Origin: Streptomyces sp. NBC_00234
Lineage (GTDB): Bacteria; Actinomycetota; Actinomycetes; Streptomycetales; Streptomycetaceae
Assembly: GCF_036195325.1 (NCBI RefSeq)
Contig: NZ_CP108101.1
Coordinates: 5,518,001-5,582,000, forward strand
DNA length: 64,000 nt
Direction of reading: 5' to 3'
The position numbers and the translations under genes are program-made. How positions within the stretch are numbered: the first letter of the stretch is position 1; each line of letters opens with the position of its first letter. Below, one piece after another: positions 8,085-17,061 of this stretch. The notes beneath the pieces were generated by a model. The model was not told the origin of the DNA and did not search any database. It was given only the letters and a program-made list of their open reading frames with translations.

Positions 8085-9251
8085 ATGAGTGTGCGTCAGG
8101 GGACGGACGGGGCCGGACCGCCGGTCACCGGGCCGATGAACGCGCTGACGGACGTCGCGGGGCTGCGGGTGGGCCACGCGGAGCGGACCGGGGACGGCTG
8201 GCTGACCGGCGTCACCGTGGTCCTCGCGCCCGAGGGCGGTGCGGTGGCGGCCGTCGACGTGCGCGGCGGAGGACCGGGGACCCGGGAGACCGACGCCCTG
8301 GACCCCCGCAACCTGGTGCAGCGCATCGACGCCGTGGTGCTCACCGGCGGCAGTGCCTTCGGGCTCGACGCGGCGGGCGGCGTGGCGCAGTGGCTGGAGG
8401 AGCGGGGGCGCGGCTTCCGCGTCGGGCCCGGAGCGGACCAGGTGGTCCCGGTGGTTCCCGCCGCCGCCCTCTTCGACCTCGGGCGCGGCGGGCAGTGGCG
8501 GGCCCGCCCGGGTGCGGAGCTCGGCCGCGCGGCCGTCGAAGCGGCCGACGGTACGGCGGAGGGCGCCGCGGTGCCGCAGGGCTGTGTCGGTGCGGGCACC
8601 GGCGCGGTGGCCGGCGGGGTGAAGGGCGGTGTCGGGACGGCCAGCGTGGTGCTGCCGTCCGGGGCCACCGTGGCGGCGCTGGCGGTGGTGAACGCGGCCG
8701 GCTCGCTGCTCGACCCCGGTACCGGCGTGCTCTACGGCGCCCGGACGGGACTCGGCGACGAGTTCCTGGCACGCGGGCTGCCCGCCGGTCCTCCGGACGA
8801 GGAGCGGCACACCCGGGCCGGCGAGCGGGTGGCGGCGGCCCGCGAGGAGACCCGGCGGCGGCAGGCGGGCGCGGTGCAGCCGCTCAACACCACGCTGGCC
8901 GTGGTCGCCACCGACGCGACGCTGACCCGTTCGCAGGCACAGAAGCTGGCAGGCACCGCCCACGACGGACTGGCCCGCGCGGTACGGCCGGTGCATCTGC
9001 TCACCGACGGCGACACCGTGTTCGCGCTCTCCACCGGTCGCCTGCCGCTGGTGCCCGAGAGCCCGGAGGCGTCCGGCGGCGGCAGCGACCGCTCCGGCTG
9101 GGGTGCGCACCTGGAAGCCATGGAACTCAACGCGGTGCTCGCGGCGGGGGCCGACGTCCTCACCAGGGCCGTCGTGCACGCGGCCCTGGCCGCGGAGGGC
9201 GTCGACGGCCCCGGCGGCGACTTCCCCTCGTACCGGGAGCTGTACGGCTGA
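8085..9251 (+). CDS. thnT: P1/DmpA-family Ntn hydrolase, pantetheine hydrolase (ThnT-like)
   Basis: The product has 388 residues in the peptidase S58 (DmpA/P1) family. It begins with NALTDVAGLRVGH, typical of the family, and contains QPLNTTLAVVATDATL. By homology to ThnT, which cleaves itself between Asn281 and Thr282, autoproteolysis here should occur between Asn268 and Thr269, freeing Thr269 as nucleophile and giving alpha and beta chains. ThnT hydrolyses the pantetheine amide to leave cysteamine on the carbapenem C2 sulfur. GGGAGGACAGCGG precedes the ATG. Pairing with a divergent CoA-type Nudix gene strongly supports this role over a generic aminopeptidase. The intermediate phosphatase (ThnH) is not in the window. 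Confidence 0.82.
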   Translation: MSVRQGTDGAGPPVTGPMNALTDVAGLRVGHAERTGDGWLTGVTVVLAPEGGAVAAVDVRGGGPGTRETDALDPRNLVQRIDAVVLTGGSAFGLDAAGGVAQWLEERGRGFRVGPGADQVVPVVPAAALFDLGRGGQWRARPGAELGRAAVEAADGTAEGAAVPQGCVGAGTGAVAGGVKGGVGTASVVLPSGATVAALAVVNAAGSLLDPGTGVLYGARTGLGDEFLARGLPAGPPDEERHTRAGERVAAAREETRRRQAGAVQPLNTTLAVVATDATLTRSQAQKLAGTAHDGLARAVRPVHLLTDGDTVFALSTGRLPLVPESPEASGGGSDRSGWGAHLEAMELNAVLAAGADVLTRAVVHAALAAEGVDGPGGDFPSYRELYG

Positions 9252-9299
9252 CCGGTCAGGAGCGGGAGCGCCGGGGTCCTGCTCCTTGTCCGGGTCCTG

Positions 9300-9698
9300 C
9301 TACGTGGCCGGGGTCCGTACCAGCGACAGCAGGCCGCCGAGCACCGCGAACAGGGCGAGGAACACGGCCGTGACGAGCCCGTCGACGGCGTCCTCGACCA
9401 CATGGCCACCGAGGAAGAACCACACCACGGTGGCGGCGACCACGAGCAGGTGATTGCCGCGCTCCCGCAGTAGACGCATCCCGGCCCAGAGCAGCAGCGG
9501 CATGCACACCACCCCGGCGATCAGCGCCAGCACGGATTCGACGGAACCCGCGAGGATCGCGTCCGGATCGGCGTCCCGCGCTGCGGACGCCCAGTCCCTG
9601 CCCCCCGACCAGATCAGGTAGCAGACGGTGGCGGCCACCGCCGATACGCCGGCGCCCTTTACCCCACGAGCGGTACGGATTCCCGCCGTCATCGTCAT
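9300..9698 (-). CDS. small membrane protein of unknown function
   Basis: The product has 132 residues. Hydrophobic segments lie at roughly residues 13-29, 50-75 and 83-125, suggesting 3-4 membrane spans. No family motif is recognised. The ATG has GAAGG upstream. The gene converges on the ThnT-like gene (48-base gap) and follows the large secreted protein gene after a terminator hairpin. Its position between the two beta-lactam blocks does not prove a role in either. Confidence 0.6.
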   Translation of the reverse strand: MTMTAGIRTARGVKGAGVSAVAATVCYLIWSGGRDWASAARDADPDAILAGSVESVLALIAGVVCMPLLLWAGMRLLRERGNHLLVVAATVVWFFLGGHVVEDAVDGLVTAVFLALFAVLGGLLSLVRTPAT

Positions 9699-9724
9699 AC
9701 CTTCAGCCTTTCATGACACAGGCA

Positions 9725-9754
9725 GGGGACCTGAGTACGTGTACTCAGGTCCCC
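9725..9754. terminator. perfect inverted repeat, terminator of the large secreted protein gene
   Basis: A 14-bp perfect stem (GGGGACCTGAGTAC and its complement) with a 2-base centre lies just past the stop at 9771 of the leftward gene. It is almost a continuous palindrome, so a protein-binding site for the 9698 gene promoter is also conceivable. Confidence 0.65.
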
Positions 9755-9770
9755 GCCCCTTCCCAGGTTC

Positions 9771-12700
9771 CTACAGCGTGTGTTGCAGGCTGTCGGCGTA
9801 CAGTCGCGCACCCGCGATCTTCGGGTGGAACGACTTCATGGACGGTGCGATGTTGCCCGGAAGCCAGTCCGGGTCACGTGCGTCGGCCTTGGCGTGACCG
9901 GAGAGCACGATGCCGTGCACCGTCTCCGGATCACCGCAGATCGCCTTGCCGGCGAACTCGTCGCGCGGGTCGGAGAACACCGCCTTCGCCGCGTAGAGCC
10001 GGTTGGCGTCGTCGACGGCGCCCTGCATCTCGTTGGCCAGCGTGTCCGCCATGCTGTTCAGCCACGGCGCCTCCTCGGTACCGATACCGAGGACACAGCC
10101 CCCGACGCCCTCAAGGAGCTTCGGGTAGCCCATGAGCACGATCTTGGCGTTCGGCGCCTTCTTGTGGAGCTCGTTGAGCATGCCGGTCAGACGCGGCCGG
10201 ATCTGCTCGTTGAGCCACTTCGGTGCCCACTGGTCCAGCGGCCCGGTCGAGCCGCCGGTGTCGCTCCCGTTGTCCGGGTTGACGGCTCCGATGGAGTTGT
10301 TGTTGCACACGGTCCCGGCCGTGACGCACTCCTTGATGATGTCGGCGAACCGGGCGTCGTTGCCGCCGATGGACAAGGTGACCAGGGTGGTGTTCTGGTC
10401 GAGGTACCCCTGCTGGATCTGGGGCAGTTCGCTGTTCTGCCCCTTGTTCAGGATGTTGTAGTGACGGGCACCGGAGCACGCGATGAACTGGTAGTCCATG
10501 ATCTTGTCGCGGTCGTCGGCCATCTGCCCGATGGACTTGGCGTAGCCGGGCAGGGTGGCCTGCCGGGACCAGGCGTACTTGGACCGGTGGCAGTTGTTCT
10601 CGGTGTCCGGGTTCTGCGCGTCGTAGTAGTCGGACTCGGTGTAGTAGTCGTCGCCGCCGTTCTCGGAGGCGCCTTCACCGGAGGAGTAGGAGTCGCCCAT
10701 GGCGACGACCTGGTTGGTCGGCTTGGCACCCAGCGGCTCGAAGCCGACCGAGTCCCACGCCACGTCCTCCGTGCCCTTGCCGTCCTCCGTCACGTTCGAC
10801 AGCGCCACCGTCGGGGTCCCGGTGAAGTTGAAGGCGCCGAGCGACACCCACTTGTTCTCCAGCAGGCGCTGGGGCTTCACCCGCTTCGGGCTGGTGGAGT
10901 TGGTGCCGCCCACGGTGTAGGCCGCCTGACGGGTGTGTGCCCCGTGGTCGGGGATGTGCGCCCAGACCCGCATCCAGCCCCGGTCCGCCGTCCCCAGCGT
11001 CCAGGTACCGGTGGTCTTCAGCCGGGTGGCGTCCGTCGTCCCGTTCTTGTTGGTGTGGGTGAACCAGAAGTGGTTTCCGTTCCCCGCACCGATCTGATGG
11101 AGATCGATCCGGGACGAGGCCGTGCCGAAGTCGAAGTTGAACGACCCCGACGAGGCGATCGCGCCGCAGGTGCGTGTCGGGGAGCCCACAGGGGTGACGC
11201 CGTTGGCCACATCGTCGACGATCTTCGTTCCGGTGGGCAGCCCCGCCGAACACCGCGGCGGGTAGGAGTTCTCGTCCGGCTGTTCCGGATAGGTGTCGTC
11301 GAACCGGTGGAGCGGGTGCCCGCACATGGCGCTGGAGGTGCAGTTCTTCCAGGTGACGGACTTGTGGAACCAGCACTTCAGGTACAGCGGGTCCGAGCTG
11401 CTCGGGTCTCCCGGCAGCAGGCAGGGGCCGCCGCCGGTGTCGTTCGTCGCGCCGGTGCCGATCTTCGACGGGTTGCAGTCGTTGCTGCTGTCGCAGAACA
11501 GGCTGATCGGCGGCTTGGCCGTCGTGCGGTTGGCCGTGGACGTCCACCAGGCGGCCCGGTAGCCGGGCTGGAAGTCGCCGGGCTTGAACATCGCCGAGAT
11601 CGGGCGTGCCGCCCAGCCGATCACCTTCTCCGAGTACGGCCAGTCCTGCGGGTGCGCGGCGTGGCTGTAGTCGTCGTAGCCGGCGTAGTCCTCCAGGAAG
11701 GGGGTGCGGTTCTCCTTCCACAGCGGGTTCGCCGGGTTGTTCGTCCAGCCCACGCCCCACTTGCCGGAGGTGGTGCCGGACGAAGCCTGCGTGTAGTAAC
11801 CGCTGTTGTACGCCCAGAGGGCGAAGAACCAGTTCTCGATGTACTTCGGGTCGCCGCCGTTGATCGTCAGCCCGTCGGCCCGGGTCTGGTTCCACTTCTC
11901 GATCAGGATGTTCACGCCCGCCGCGATGTTCGCGGCGTAGTCGAGTGCGATGGCCTCCTGCTGCGCCACCGTCTTCGTCGGCTGGCCCTTGCCCGGGAGC
12001 CGCATGCCGTCGGTGACCTGCGTGACGCCGTAACCGCAGTCGGACTTGCTCCAGTTGATGAGCCAGGGGTCGGCCTGCTCACCGTCGGAGGAGTACGCGA
12101 TGCCGTAGAAGTTGCCGATCAGCGGGTTGGCCGAGACGCCCGGTACCGCGTACCGGGTGGCCTGCCACATGTTCGACTCCTGCGCGGTCACGCCGAGCAT
12201 CACCTGCGCCGGTACGTGCCAGTCGGCGCCGCTGCCGCCCGCCAGGGGCGTCAGGGGGAACAGCGACTGCGGCGCGTACGCCGCCATGCCGGTGTTCTTC
12301 CAGTTCGCCGGCCGGGTCACATGTTTGTTGAGCTGGCCGACGACGGCCTGGTCCACGGCCCACTCGATCTGCCGCGGGGTCGGCTGGAACGCCTGCTTCT
12401 TCACGTCGTTCCTGGGCACCGAGCACGTGCGGTCCGCGTCGATCGGCGTGGCCATCGTCGAGACCCCGCCGGACTTCGGCGCCGTGGGCAGGGCCGGGCT
12501 CGTCGCGGTCGCGGAGCGCTGGGCGCTCGCGTCGCCGATCCGGTTGCCGGGCGCGGCGTCCAGAACGGCCGTCTCGCCCGTGTCGAGTGCCTTCAGGGTG
12601 ATCCGGGCGGCGCGGGGTGCTGCGGCGTCCTTCACCGAGACCCGCGAGTCCTTGCCGTCCGCCCACGCGGTGGTCACCGCGGCGGCGCCGCGGCTGGAGA

Positions 12701-13778
12701 TCCGGGCGTCCTTGTCGATGCCGCCCGGGTTGCGCACGGCGCCGGGGAGCGCCCCCTTGCTGCGCGCCTCACCGGTGACGAACACCGCGCCCGAGGGCGT
12801 ACGCGCGAGGTCGAACCGGCTCAGGGCGCCCTGGGCGAGCTGGGTGGCCCGGCCCTTTCCGTTCGCGGTCCGCAGCGTCGCCGCCGTGACCCGGGAGACG
12901 GCTGCCTGGTCGTCGGCCGAGGACGCCTTCTTGCCGCCGGGAAGGCGGTCGATGAAGGTGACACCCCCGTCGGCGTCCGGCTTGAACTGGAACGGCGGGG
13001 CGTGGGTGAGTGCGACCGTCCGCACCGTCGACCCGTCGATCTTCACGACCTGCCGGCCGCGCGCGGCGACGATCTCGCTGCCGACCGGAACCGCCGAGGT
13101 GGCCTGACCGGACACGGTCGTCCGGGCGGCCGTGCCCGTGCGGGCCGCGACCCGGACCAGCCGGGTCTGGTTCTTCTTCGAGGTGTTCTCGTCGGTGAAC
13201 TGGGAGAACACCACGTCCTCGCCCGTGCCGCAGCCCGGGGAGAAGTAGGCCAGCGTGGCCTGGAAGGGCAGCTTGCGGACCTTGCCGTTGCTCAGGTCCA
13301 CGATGGCGGTGAACGCGCCGCGGCTCATCAGGTCGGGCTTGTTCGTGAACGTACGGGGGGCGTACGCCACGGCCGCGTACCGGCCCGACTCCGTCAGGCA
13401 GGCGTTGCCGATCCACGTGTCCGTGTCGAAGCCCGGCTCGGACAGCGAGGCGGCGGTCTTCCACCCGTAGCCGTCCTTCTCGTCGGCCACCATCACATGG
13501 AAGCCCGAGCCGTCACCCGACGTGGTGAACGCCCGGTCCGAAGACGACCGGTAGTCCTTGCCCAGCACCTCCGCGCGCTGCTTCGCGGGGACCGAGCCGG
13601 GTCTGACCCCCGGGTCCGTCCCCTTGGCCGAGGGCGCGGCAGGTGACGACCAGCCGTTCGCCGCTCCCGGTGGCACCGCGTCCGCGTACGCCTGCGTCGT
13701 CCCGACTCCGCAGGCCACCGCGACAGCGACGACAGCGGCCACCGAAACACGCGCATGTCTTAAAACGCTGCGTCTCAA
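9771..13778 (-). CDS. secreted multidomain protein: propeller-like + lysozyme-like + golvesin-type CBD + SGNH esterase
   Basis: The product has 1335 residues from a TTG start. That TTG has AAAGGACGGGAAC directly upstream and gives a normal signal peptide (RRSVLRHARV, hydrophobic run, AYA cleavage near residue 33). An in-frame ATG at 13856 would add 26 odd residues. Residues ~70-420 look like a degenerate beta-propeller. Residues ~460-760 contain a lytic-transglycosylase-like core: MLGVTAQESNMW with Glu ~534 and later DCGYGVTQVTDGM. Residues ~890-1020 match golvesin/Xly-type carbohydrate-binding domains (NKWVSLGAFNFTG). The C-terminal ~310 residues are an SGNH/GDSL hydrolase with GDSYSSGEG, SIGGND and a late SFHPK His. 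It probably acts on cell wall or extracellular glycan esters. The module order is unusual. It sits between the two beta-lactam blocks on its own transcript. Confidence 0.75.
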   Translation of the reverse strand: MRRSVLRHARVSVAAVVAVAVACGVGTTQAYADAVPPGAANGWSSPAAPSAKGTDPGVRPGSVPAKQRAEVLGKDYRSSSDRAFTTSGDGSGFHVMVADEKDGYGWKTAASLSEPGFDTDTWIGNACLTESGRYAAVAYAPRTFTNKPDLMSRGAFTAIVDLSNGKVRKLPFQATLAYFSPGCGTGEDVVFSQFTDENTSKKNQTRLVRVAARTGTAARTTVSGQATSAVPVGSEIVAARGRQVVKIDGSTVRTVALTHAPPFQFKPDADGGVTFIDRLPGGKKASSADDQAAVSRVTAATLRTANGKGRATQLAQGALSRFDLARTPSGAVFVTGEARSKGALPGAVRNPGGIDKDARISSRGAAAVTTAWADGKDSRVSVKDAAAPRAARITLKALDTGETAVLDAAPGNRIGDASAQRSATATSPALPTAPKSGGVSTMATPIDADRTCSVPRNDVKKQAFQPTPRQIEWAVDQAVVGQLNKHVTRPANWKNTGMAAYAPQSLFPLTPLAGGSGADWHVPAQVMLGVTAQESNMWQATRYAVPGVSANPLIGNFYGIAYSSDGEQADPWLINWSKSDCGYGVTQVTDGMRLPGKGQPTKTVAQQEAIALDYAANIAAGVNILIEKWNQTRADGLTINGGDPKYIENWFFALWAYNSGYYTQASSGTTSGKWGVGWTNNPANPLWKENRTPFLEDYAGYDDYSHAAHPQDWPYSEKVIGWAARPISAMFKPGDFQPGYRAAWWTSTANRTTAKPPISLFCDSSNDCNPSKIGTGATNDTGGGPCLLPGDPSSSDPLYLKCWFHKSVTWKNCTSSAMCGHPLHRFDDTYPEQPDENSYPPRCSAGLPTGTKIVDDVANGVTPVGSPTRTCGAIASSGSFNFDFGTASSRIDLHQIGAGNGNHFWFTHTNKNGTTDATRLKTTGTWTLGTADRGWMRVWAHIPDHGAHTRQAAYTVGGTNSTSPKRVKPQRLLENKWVSLGAFNFTGTPTVALSNVTEDGKGTEDVAWDSVGFEPLGAKPTNQVVAMGDSYSSGEGASENGGDDYYTESDYYDAQNPDTENNCHRSKYAWSRQATLPGYAKSIGQMADDRDKIMDYQFIACSGARHYNILNKGQNSELPQIQQGYLDQNTTLVTLSIGGNDARFADIIKECVTAGTVCNNNSIGAVNPDNGSDTGGSTGPLDQWAPKWLNEQIRPRLTGMLNELHKKAPNAKIVLMGYPKLLEGVGGCVLGIGTEEAPWLNSMADTLANEMQGAVDDANRLYAAKAVFSDPRDEFAGKAICGDPETVHGIVLSGHAKADARDPDWLPGNIAPSMKSFHPKIAGARLYADSLQHTL

Positions 13779-13949
13779 GTTCCCGTCCTTTACCTGGTGT
13801 TCGCGCCCGGAACAGGGCGCGTGACCGCACCCGGGAACCGGCACCCGCAGGCACACGAGGACAGGCTCCCTGGGGGCGGAGACCTTGATGTGAGGCGGGA
13901 GATCGTCAGACCTCGACCGCTGTTGATACGGCTCGTTCGAGCCATCGTG

Positions 13950-15410
13950 TCACCGCGTGCTCTTCTGACGCTCTCCTCCCTTCCGCATGTCCACGCCCTG
14001 CGCGGATGCCTCCTGTCCCTTGCGGGTCAGGTGCCGCTGGGCGGGCAGCAGGGGAGCGATCGCGGCGAGCGCCACCAGGATCACGGCCATGGCCCGGAAG
14101 GCGTTCCCGTAGCTCTCCATGAGCGTTTCGGGGGAGCCCGCGGTGCCGCCGGTGGTGAGGGTGAGCAGGACGGCGAGGCCGAACGCGCCGCCGAACTGCC
14201 GTGAGGTGTTGACCAGTCCGGACGCGGCTCCGGCCTCGGTGGGCCCGACACCGGAGGTGACCGTGAGCGTCAGTGGGGTGCTCACGAGGCCGCCGCCGAA
14301 CGAGATCACCACGGCCGGCCCGAGTATGCCGCCGACGTAACCGCTGTCCGGACCGATACCGCTCTGCCACACGAAGCCCGCCGCCGCGACGAGCGCGCCG
14401 GAGGCGATCAGGACGCGGGCCTGTACGTACCGCATCAGCCACGGGGTCAGGAACAGCCCGACCAGCAGCATCACCACCGTGTGCGGCAGGAAGCCCAGAC
14501 CCGTCTGCGCGGCGCTGTAGTGCAGCACCCCCTGCATGGTGAGGGTCAGGAAGTACCAGATCGGGATGTGGAAGCCCGCTCCGGCCAGCATCATCCCCAC
14601 GTTGCCCCAGCCCACCCCCGGCAGCCTCAACAGGCCGCGTGGGACAAGGGGTTGGGCGGCATGCCACTTCTCGACCGCCACGAAGGCGGCGAGGGCGACG
14701 ACACCGCCGGTGAGGGGCAGGGCGGTGGCGGGGTCGGTCCAGGGGTGGACACGGGCCTGGGCGATGCCGAGGGTGAGCAGGGCCGCCCCCACCGTGGCCA
14801 GCACCGCTCCGGGCAGGTCGAGCCTGACCTGCCGCGGGGGAGCGGTGCGCCCCTTGAGCAGCCGGGCGGCCAGCAGGAGCAGGGGAATCCCGATCGGCAC
14901 GTTGATCAGCAGCACCCAGCGCCAGGACAGGTACTCGGTCAGGAGGCCGCCGAAGAGATTGCCCGACGCCCCGCCGGCCAGGCTGACCGCGGTCCAGATC
15001 GCGAGCGCCCTGGTCCGCCGCGGCCCCTCGGCGAACGTGGTGGTGACCATGGTCAGGGCGAGCGGGGCGAGCACGGCCGCCCCGACGCCCTTCGCCGCCC
15101 GCGCCGCGATCAGCATCGCGGGCGACGAGGCCAGCCCGCCGACCGTCCCGGCGACGACGAACACCGAGAGGCCGACGAGGAAGACGCGCCGGTGCCCGTA
15201 CAGATCGCCCAGCCGACCGCCCAGGAGCAGCAGTCCGGCGAACGCCAGGGCGTAACTGCTGACGACCCACTGCAGGTTCGCCGGGTCGAAGTCGAGCTCC
15301 TTCTGCATCGAAGGTAGCGCGACGGTGATCACCGAGACGTCGAACAGAACGATGAACTGTGCCGCACACGCCAACGCGAGCGTCGACGTGGCGGTGGATC
15401 CGCCACGCAT
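13950..15410 (-). CDS. MFS exporter, DHA2 (EmrB/QacA) family, 14 TMS; cluster efflux
   Basis: The product has 486 residues and about 14 hydrophobic segments. MFS markers are FDVSVITVALPSMQ in the first helix and GRLGDLYGHRRVF after helix 2. DHA2 drug:H+ antiporters export antibiotics; cephamycin clusters carry such an exporter (CmcT). It is the last gene of the leftward cefD-pcd-exporter unit, 52 bases after pcd, so export of the penam/cephem product is the likely job. The ATG has GGGGAGGG very close upstream. The symbol cmcT is not assigned because orthology cannot be shown by eye. Confidence 0.8.
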   Translation of the reverse strand: MRGGSTATSTLALACAAQFIVLFDVSVITVALPSMQKELDFDPANLQWVVSSYALAFAGLLLLGGRLGDLYGHRRVFLVGLSVFVVAGTVGGLASSPAMLIAARAAKGVGAAVLAPLALTMVTTTFAEGPRRTRALAIWTAVSLAGGASGNLFGGLLTEYLSWRWVLLINVPIGIPLLLLAARLLKGRTAPPRQVRLDLPGAVLATVGAALLTLGIAQARVHPWTDPATALPLTGGVVALAAFVAVEKWHAAQPLVPRGLLRLPGVGWGNVGMMLAGAGFHIPIWYFLTLTMQGVLHYSAAQTGLGFLPHTVVMLLVGLFLTPWLMRYVQARVLIASGALVAAAGFVWQSGIGPDSGYVGGILGPAVVISFGGGLVSTPLTLTVTSGVGPTEAGAASGLVNTSRQFGGAFGLAVLLTLTTGGTAGSPETLMESYGNAFRAMAVILVALAAIAPLLPAQRHLTRKGQEASAQGVDMRKGGERQKSTR

Positions 15411-15462
15411 GTCCCTCCCCAGGAGCCGTTCAGCCAGGACCGTGCCGTACGTCTCTGCCGCT

Positions 15463-16998
15463 CTACTGCGAGAAGTCCACGCCCTGCGCGAGCGCCACCC
15501 TGCCCGAGTAGTTCACCGTGTTGGTCGCGCGGCGCATGTAGGCACGCCAGGCGTCGGAGCCGGACTCCCGGCCGCCGCCGGTCTCCTTCTCGCCGCCGAA
15601 CGCGCCGCCGATCTCGGCCCCCGAGGTGCCGATGTTGACGTTGACGATGCCGCAGTCCGCGCCGTCCGCCGCGAGGAACCGCTCGGCCTCGCTCTGGTCC
15701 GCGGTGAAGATCCCGGAGGACAGCCCCTGCGGTACGTCGTTGTGCAGCCGGATCGCCTCGTCGAGGTCCCGGTAGGTGAGGACGTACAGGATGGGCGCGA
15801 AGGTCTCCTCGCGGACGACGGCGGTCTGCGCGGGCATCCGTACGAGGGCGGGCCGTACGTATCCGGCGTCCGGAGCCGCGTCGGTGAGCTGCCGCTCACC
15901 GCCGACGACCACGGTGCCACCCTCCTGGACCGCCCGGTCGAGGGACTCGCGCATCCGGGCGTGCGCCGCCTCGTTCACCAGCGGCCCGACGAGGGTGGAC
16001 TCGTGGAACGGGTCGCCGACCGGAAGCCGGCGGTACGCGGCGGCGAGCCGCTCGACCACGGTGTCCACGACATCGGCGTGCACGATCAGCCTGCGGAGCG
16101 TGGTGCACCGCTGGCCTGCCGTGCCGGCCGCCGCGAACACGGCGGCGTTCAGGGTGAGATCGAGGTCGGCCGACGCGGTCACCACGGCCGCGTTGTTCCC
16201 GCCGAGTTCGAGGATGGTGCGTCCGAACCTGGCCGCCACCCGGGGGCCGACCTCGCGGCCCATCCGGGTCGAGCCGGTCGCGCTGACCAGCGGCACCAGC
16301 GGGGAGTCCACGAGCTGCGTACCGGCCTCGGCTCCGCCGAGCACGACCTGGTTGAGGTGGGCCGGGGCGCCGGTCTCGGCGATGGCGCGGTCGAGCAGCG
16401 CGGTGCAGGCCAGCGCGGTCAGCGGGGTCAGCTCGGACGGCTTCCAGATCACGGTGTCACCGCAGACCAGGGCCACCGCGGCGTTCCACGCCCACACGGC
16501 GACGGGGAAGTTGAAGGCGCTGATCACGCCGACCACGCCCAGCGGGTGCCAGGTCTCCATCAGCCGGTGGCCGGGGCGCTCGGAGGGCATGGTGCGGCCG
16601 TAGAGCTGCCGCGACAGCCCCACCGCGAAGTCGCAGATGTCGATCATCTCCTGCACCTCGCCGAGCGCTTCGGAGCGGATCTTGCCGGCTTCCACGGTGA
16701 CCAGGTCGGCCACGTACTCCTTGTGCTCGGTGAGCAGTTCGCCGAGCCGCTTGACCAGCGCGCCGCGCACCGGCGCCGGGGTGGTCCGCCAGTCGAGGAA
16801 CGCGGCGTGCGCCGCCTCGACGGCCCGGTCGATGTCCGCCGGGGTGTCGGCGCGCAGACCGAACAGGTCCTGGCCGGTGACCGGGGTGCGGGCGGTCAGG
16901 GCGTCGCCCTTGATCGCGGAGAGTTCGACTCCGCACCTGGCCAGGGCGTTCTCCGCCCGGACGCGTATCTCTTCGGTGCTGCTGACTGCGGTAACCAT
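15463..16998 (-). CDS. pcd: piperideine-6-carboxylate dehydrogenase (aminoadipate semialdehyde dehydrogenase)
   Basis: The product has 511 residues and is an ALDH7/antiquitin-type NAD-dependent dehydrogenase. The catalytic Cys298 lies in AGTAGQRCTTLRR, the Glu in ILELGGNNA, and the ISAFNFPVAVW stretch is typical of the family. It oxidises L-1-piperideine-6-carboxylate (aminoadipate semialdehyde), the product of lysine 6-aminotransferase, to L-alpha-aminoadipate, the first residue of the ACV tripeptide. The chosen ATG (MVTAVSS) has AGGAGTCGGCA upstream; an in-frame start 17 codons earlier lacks this. It lies between cefD and the exporter gene, and its partner lat is in the divergent unit, so the precursor branch is complete. 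Confidence 0.88.
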   Translation of the reverse strand: MVTAVSSTEEIRVRAENALARCGVELSAIKGDALTARTPVTGQDLFGLRADTPADIDRAVEAAHAAFLDWRTTPAPVRGALVKRLGELLTEHKEYVADLVTVEAGKIRSEALGEVQEMIDICDFAVGLSRQLYGRTMPSERPGHRLMETWHPLGVVGVISAFNFPVAVWAWNAAVALVCGDTVIWKPSELTPLTALACTALLDRAIAETGAPAHLNQVVLGGAEAGTQLVDSPLVPLVSATGSTRMGREVGPRVAARFGRTILELGGNNAAVVTASADLDLTLNAAVFAAAGTAGQRCTTLRRLIVHADVVDTVVERLAAAYRRLPVGDPFHESTLVGPLVNEAAHARMRESLDRAVQEGGTVVVGGERQLTDAAPDAGYVRPALVRMPAQTAVVREETFAPILYVLTYRDLDEAIRLHNDVPQGLSSGIFTADQSEAERFLAADGADCGIVNVNIGTSGAEIGGAFGGEKETGGGRESGSDAWRAYMRRATNTVNYSGRVALAQGVDFSQ

Positions 16999-17061
16999 TG
17001 CCGACTCCTGGTCGATCGTGCCGGGTGCCGGCCGGTTCGCGGACGGCACCCGGAGCTTCCA

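Noticed and set aside
9780..13646. Long plus-strand open frame opposite the large secreted protein gene
   Set aside because: Composition is Arg/Gly/Val-rich without motifs; the minus strand has a signal peptide and recognisable domains.
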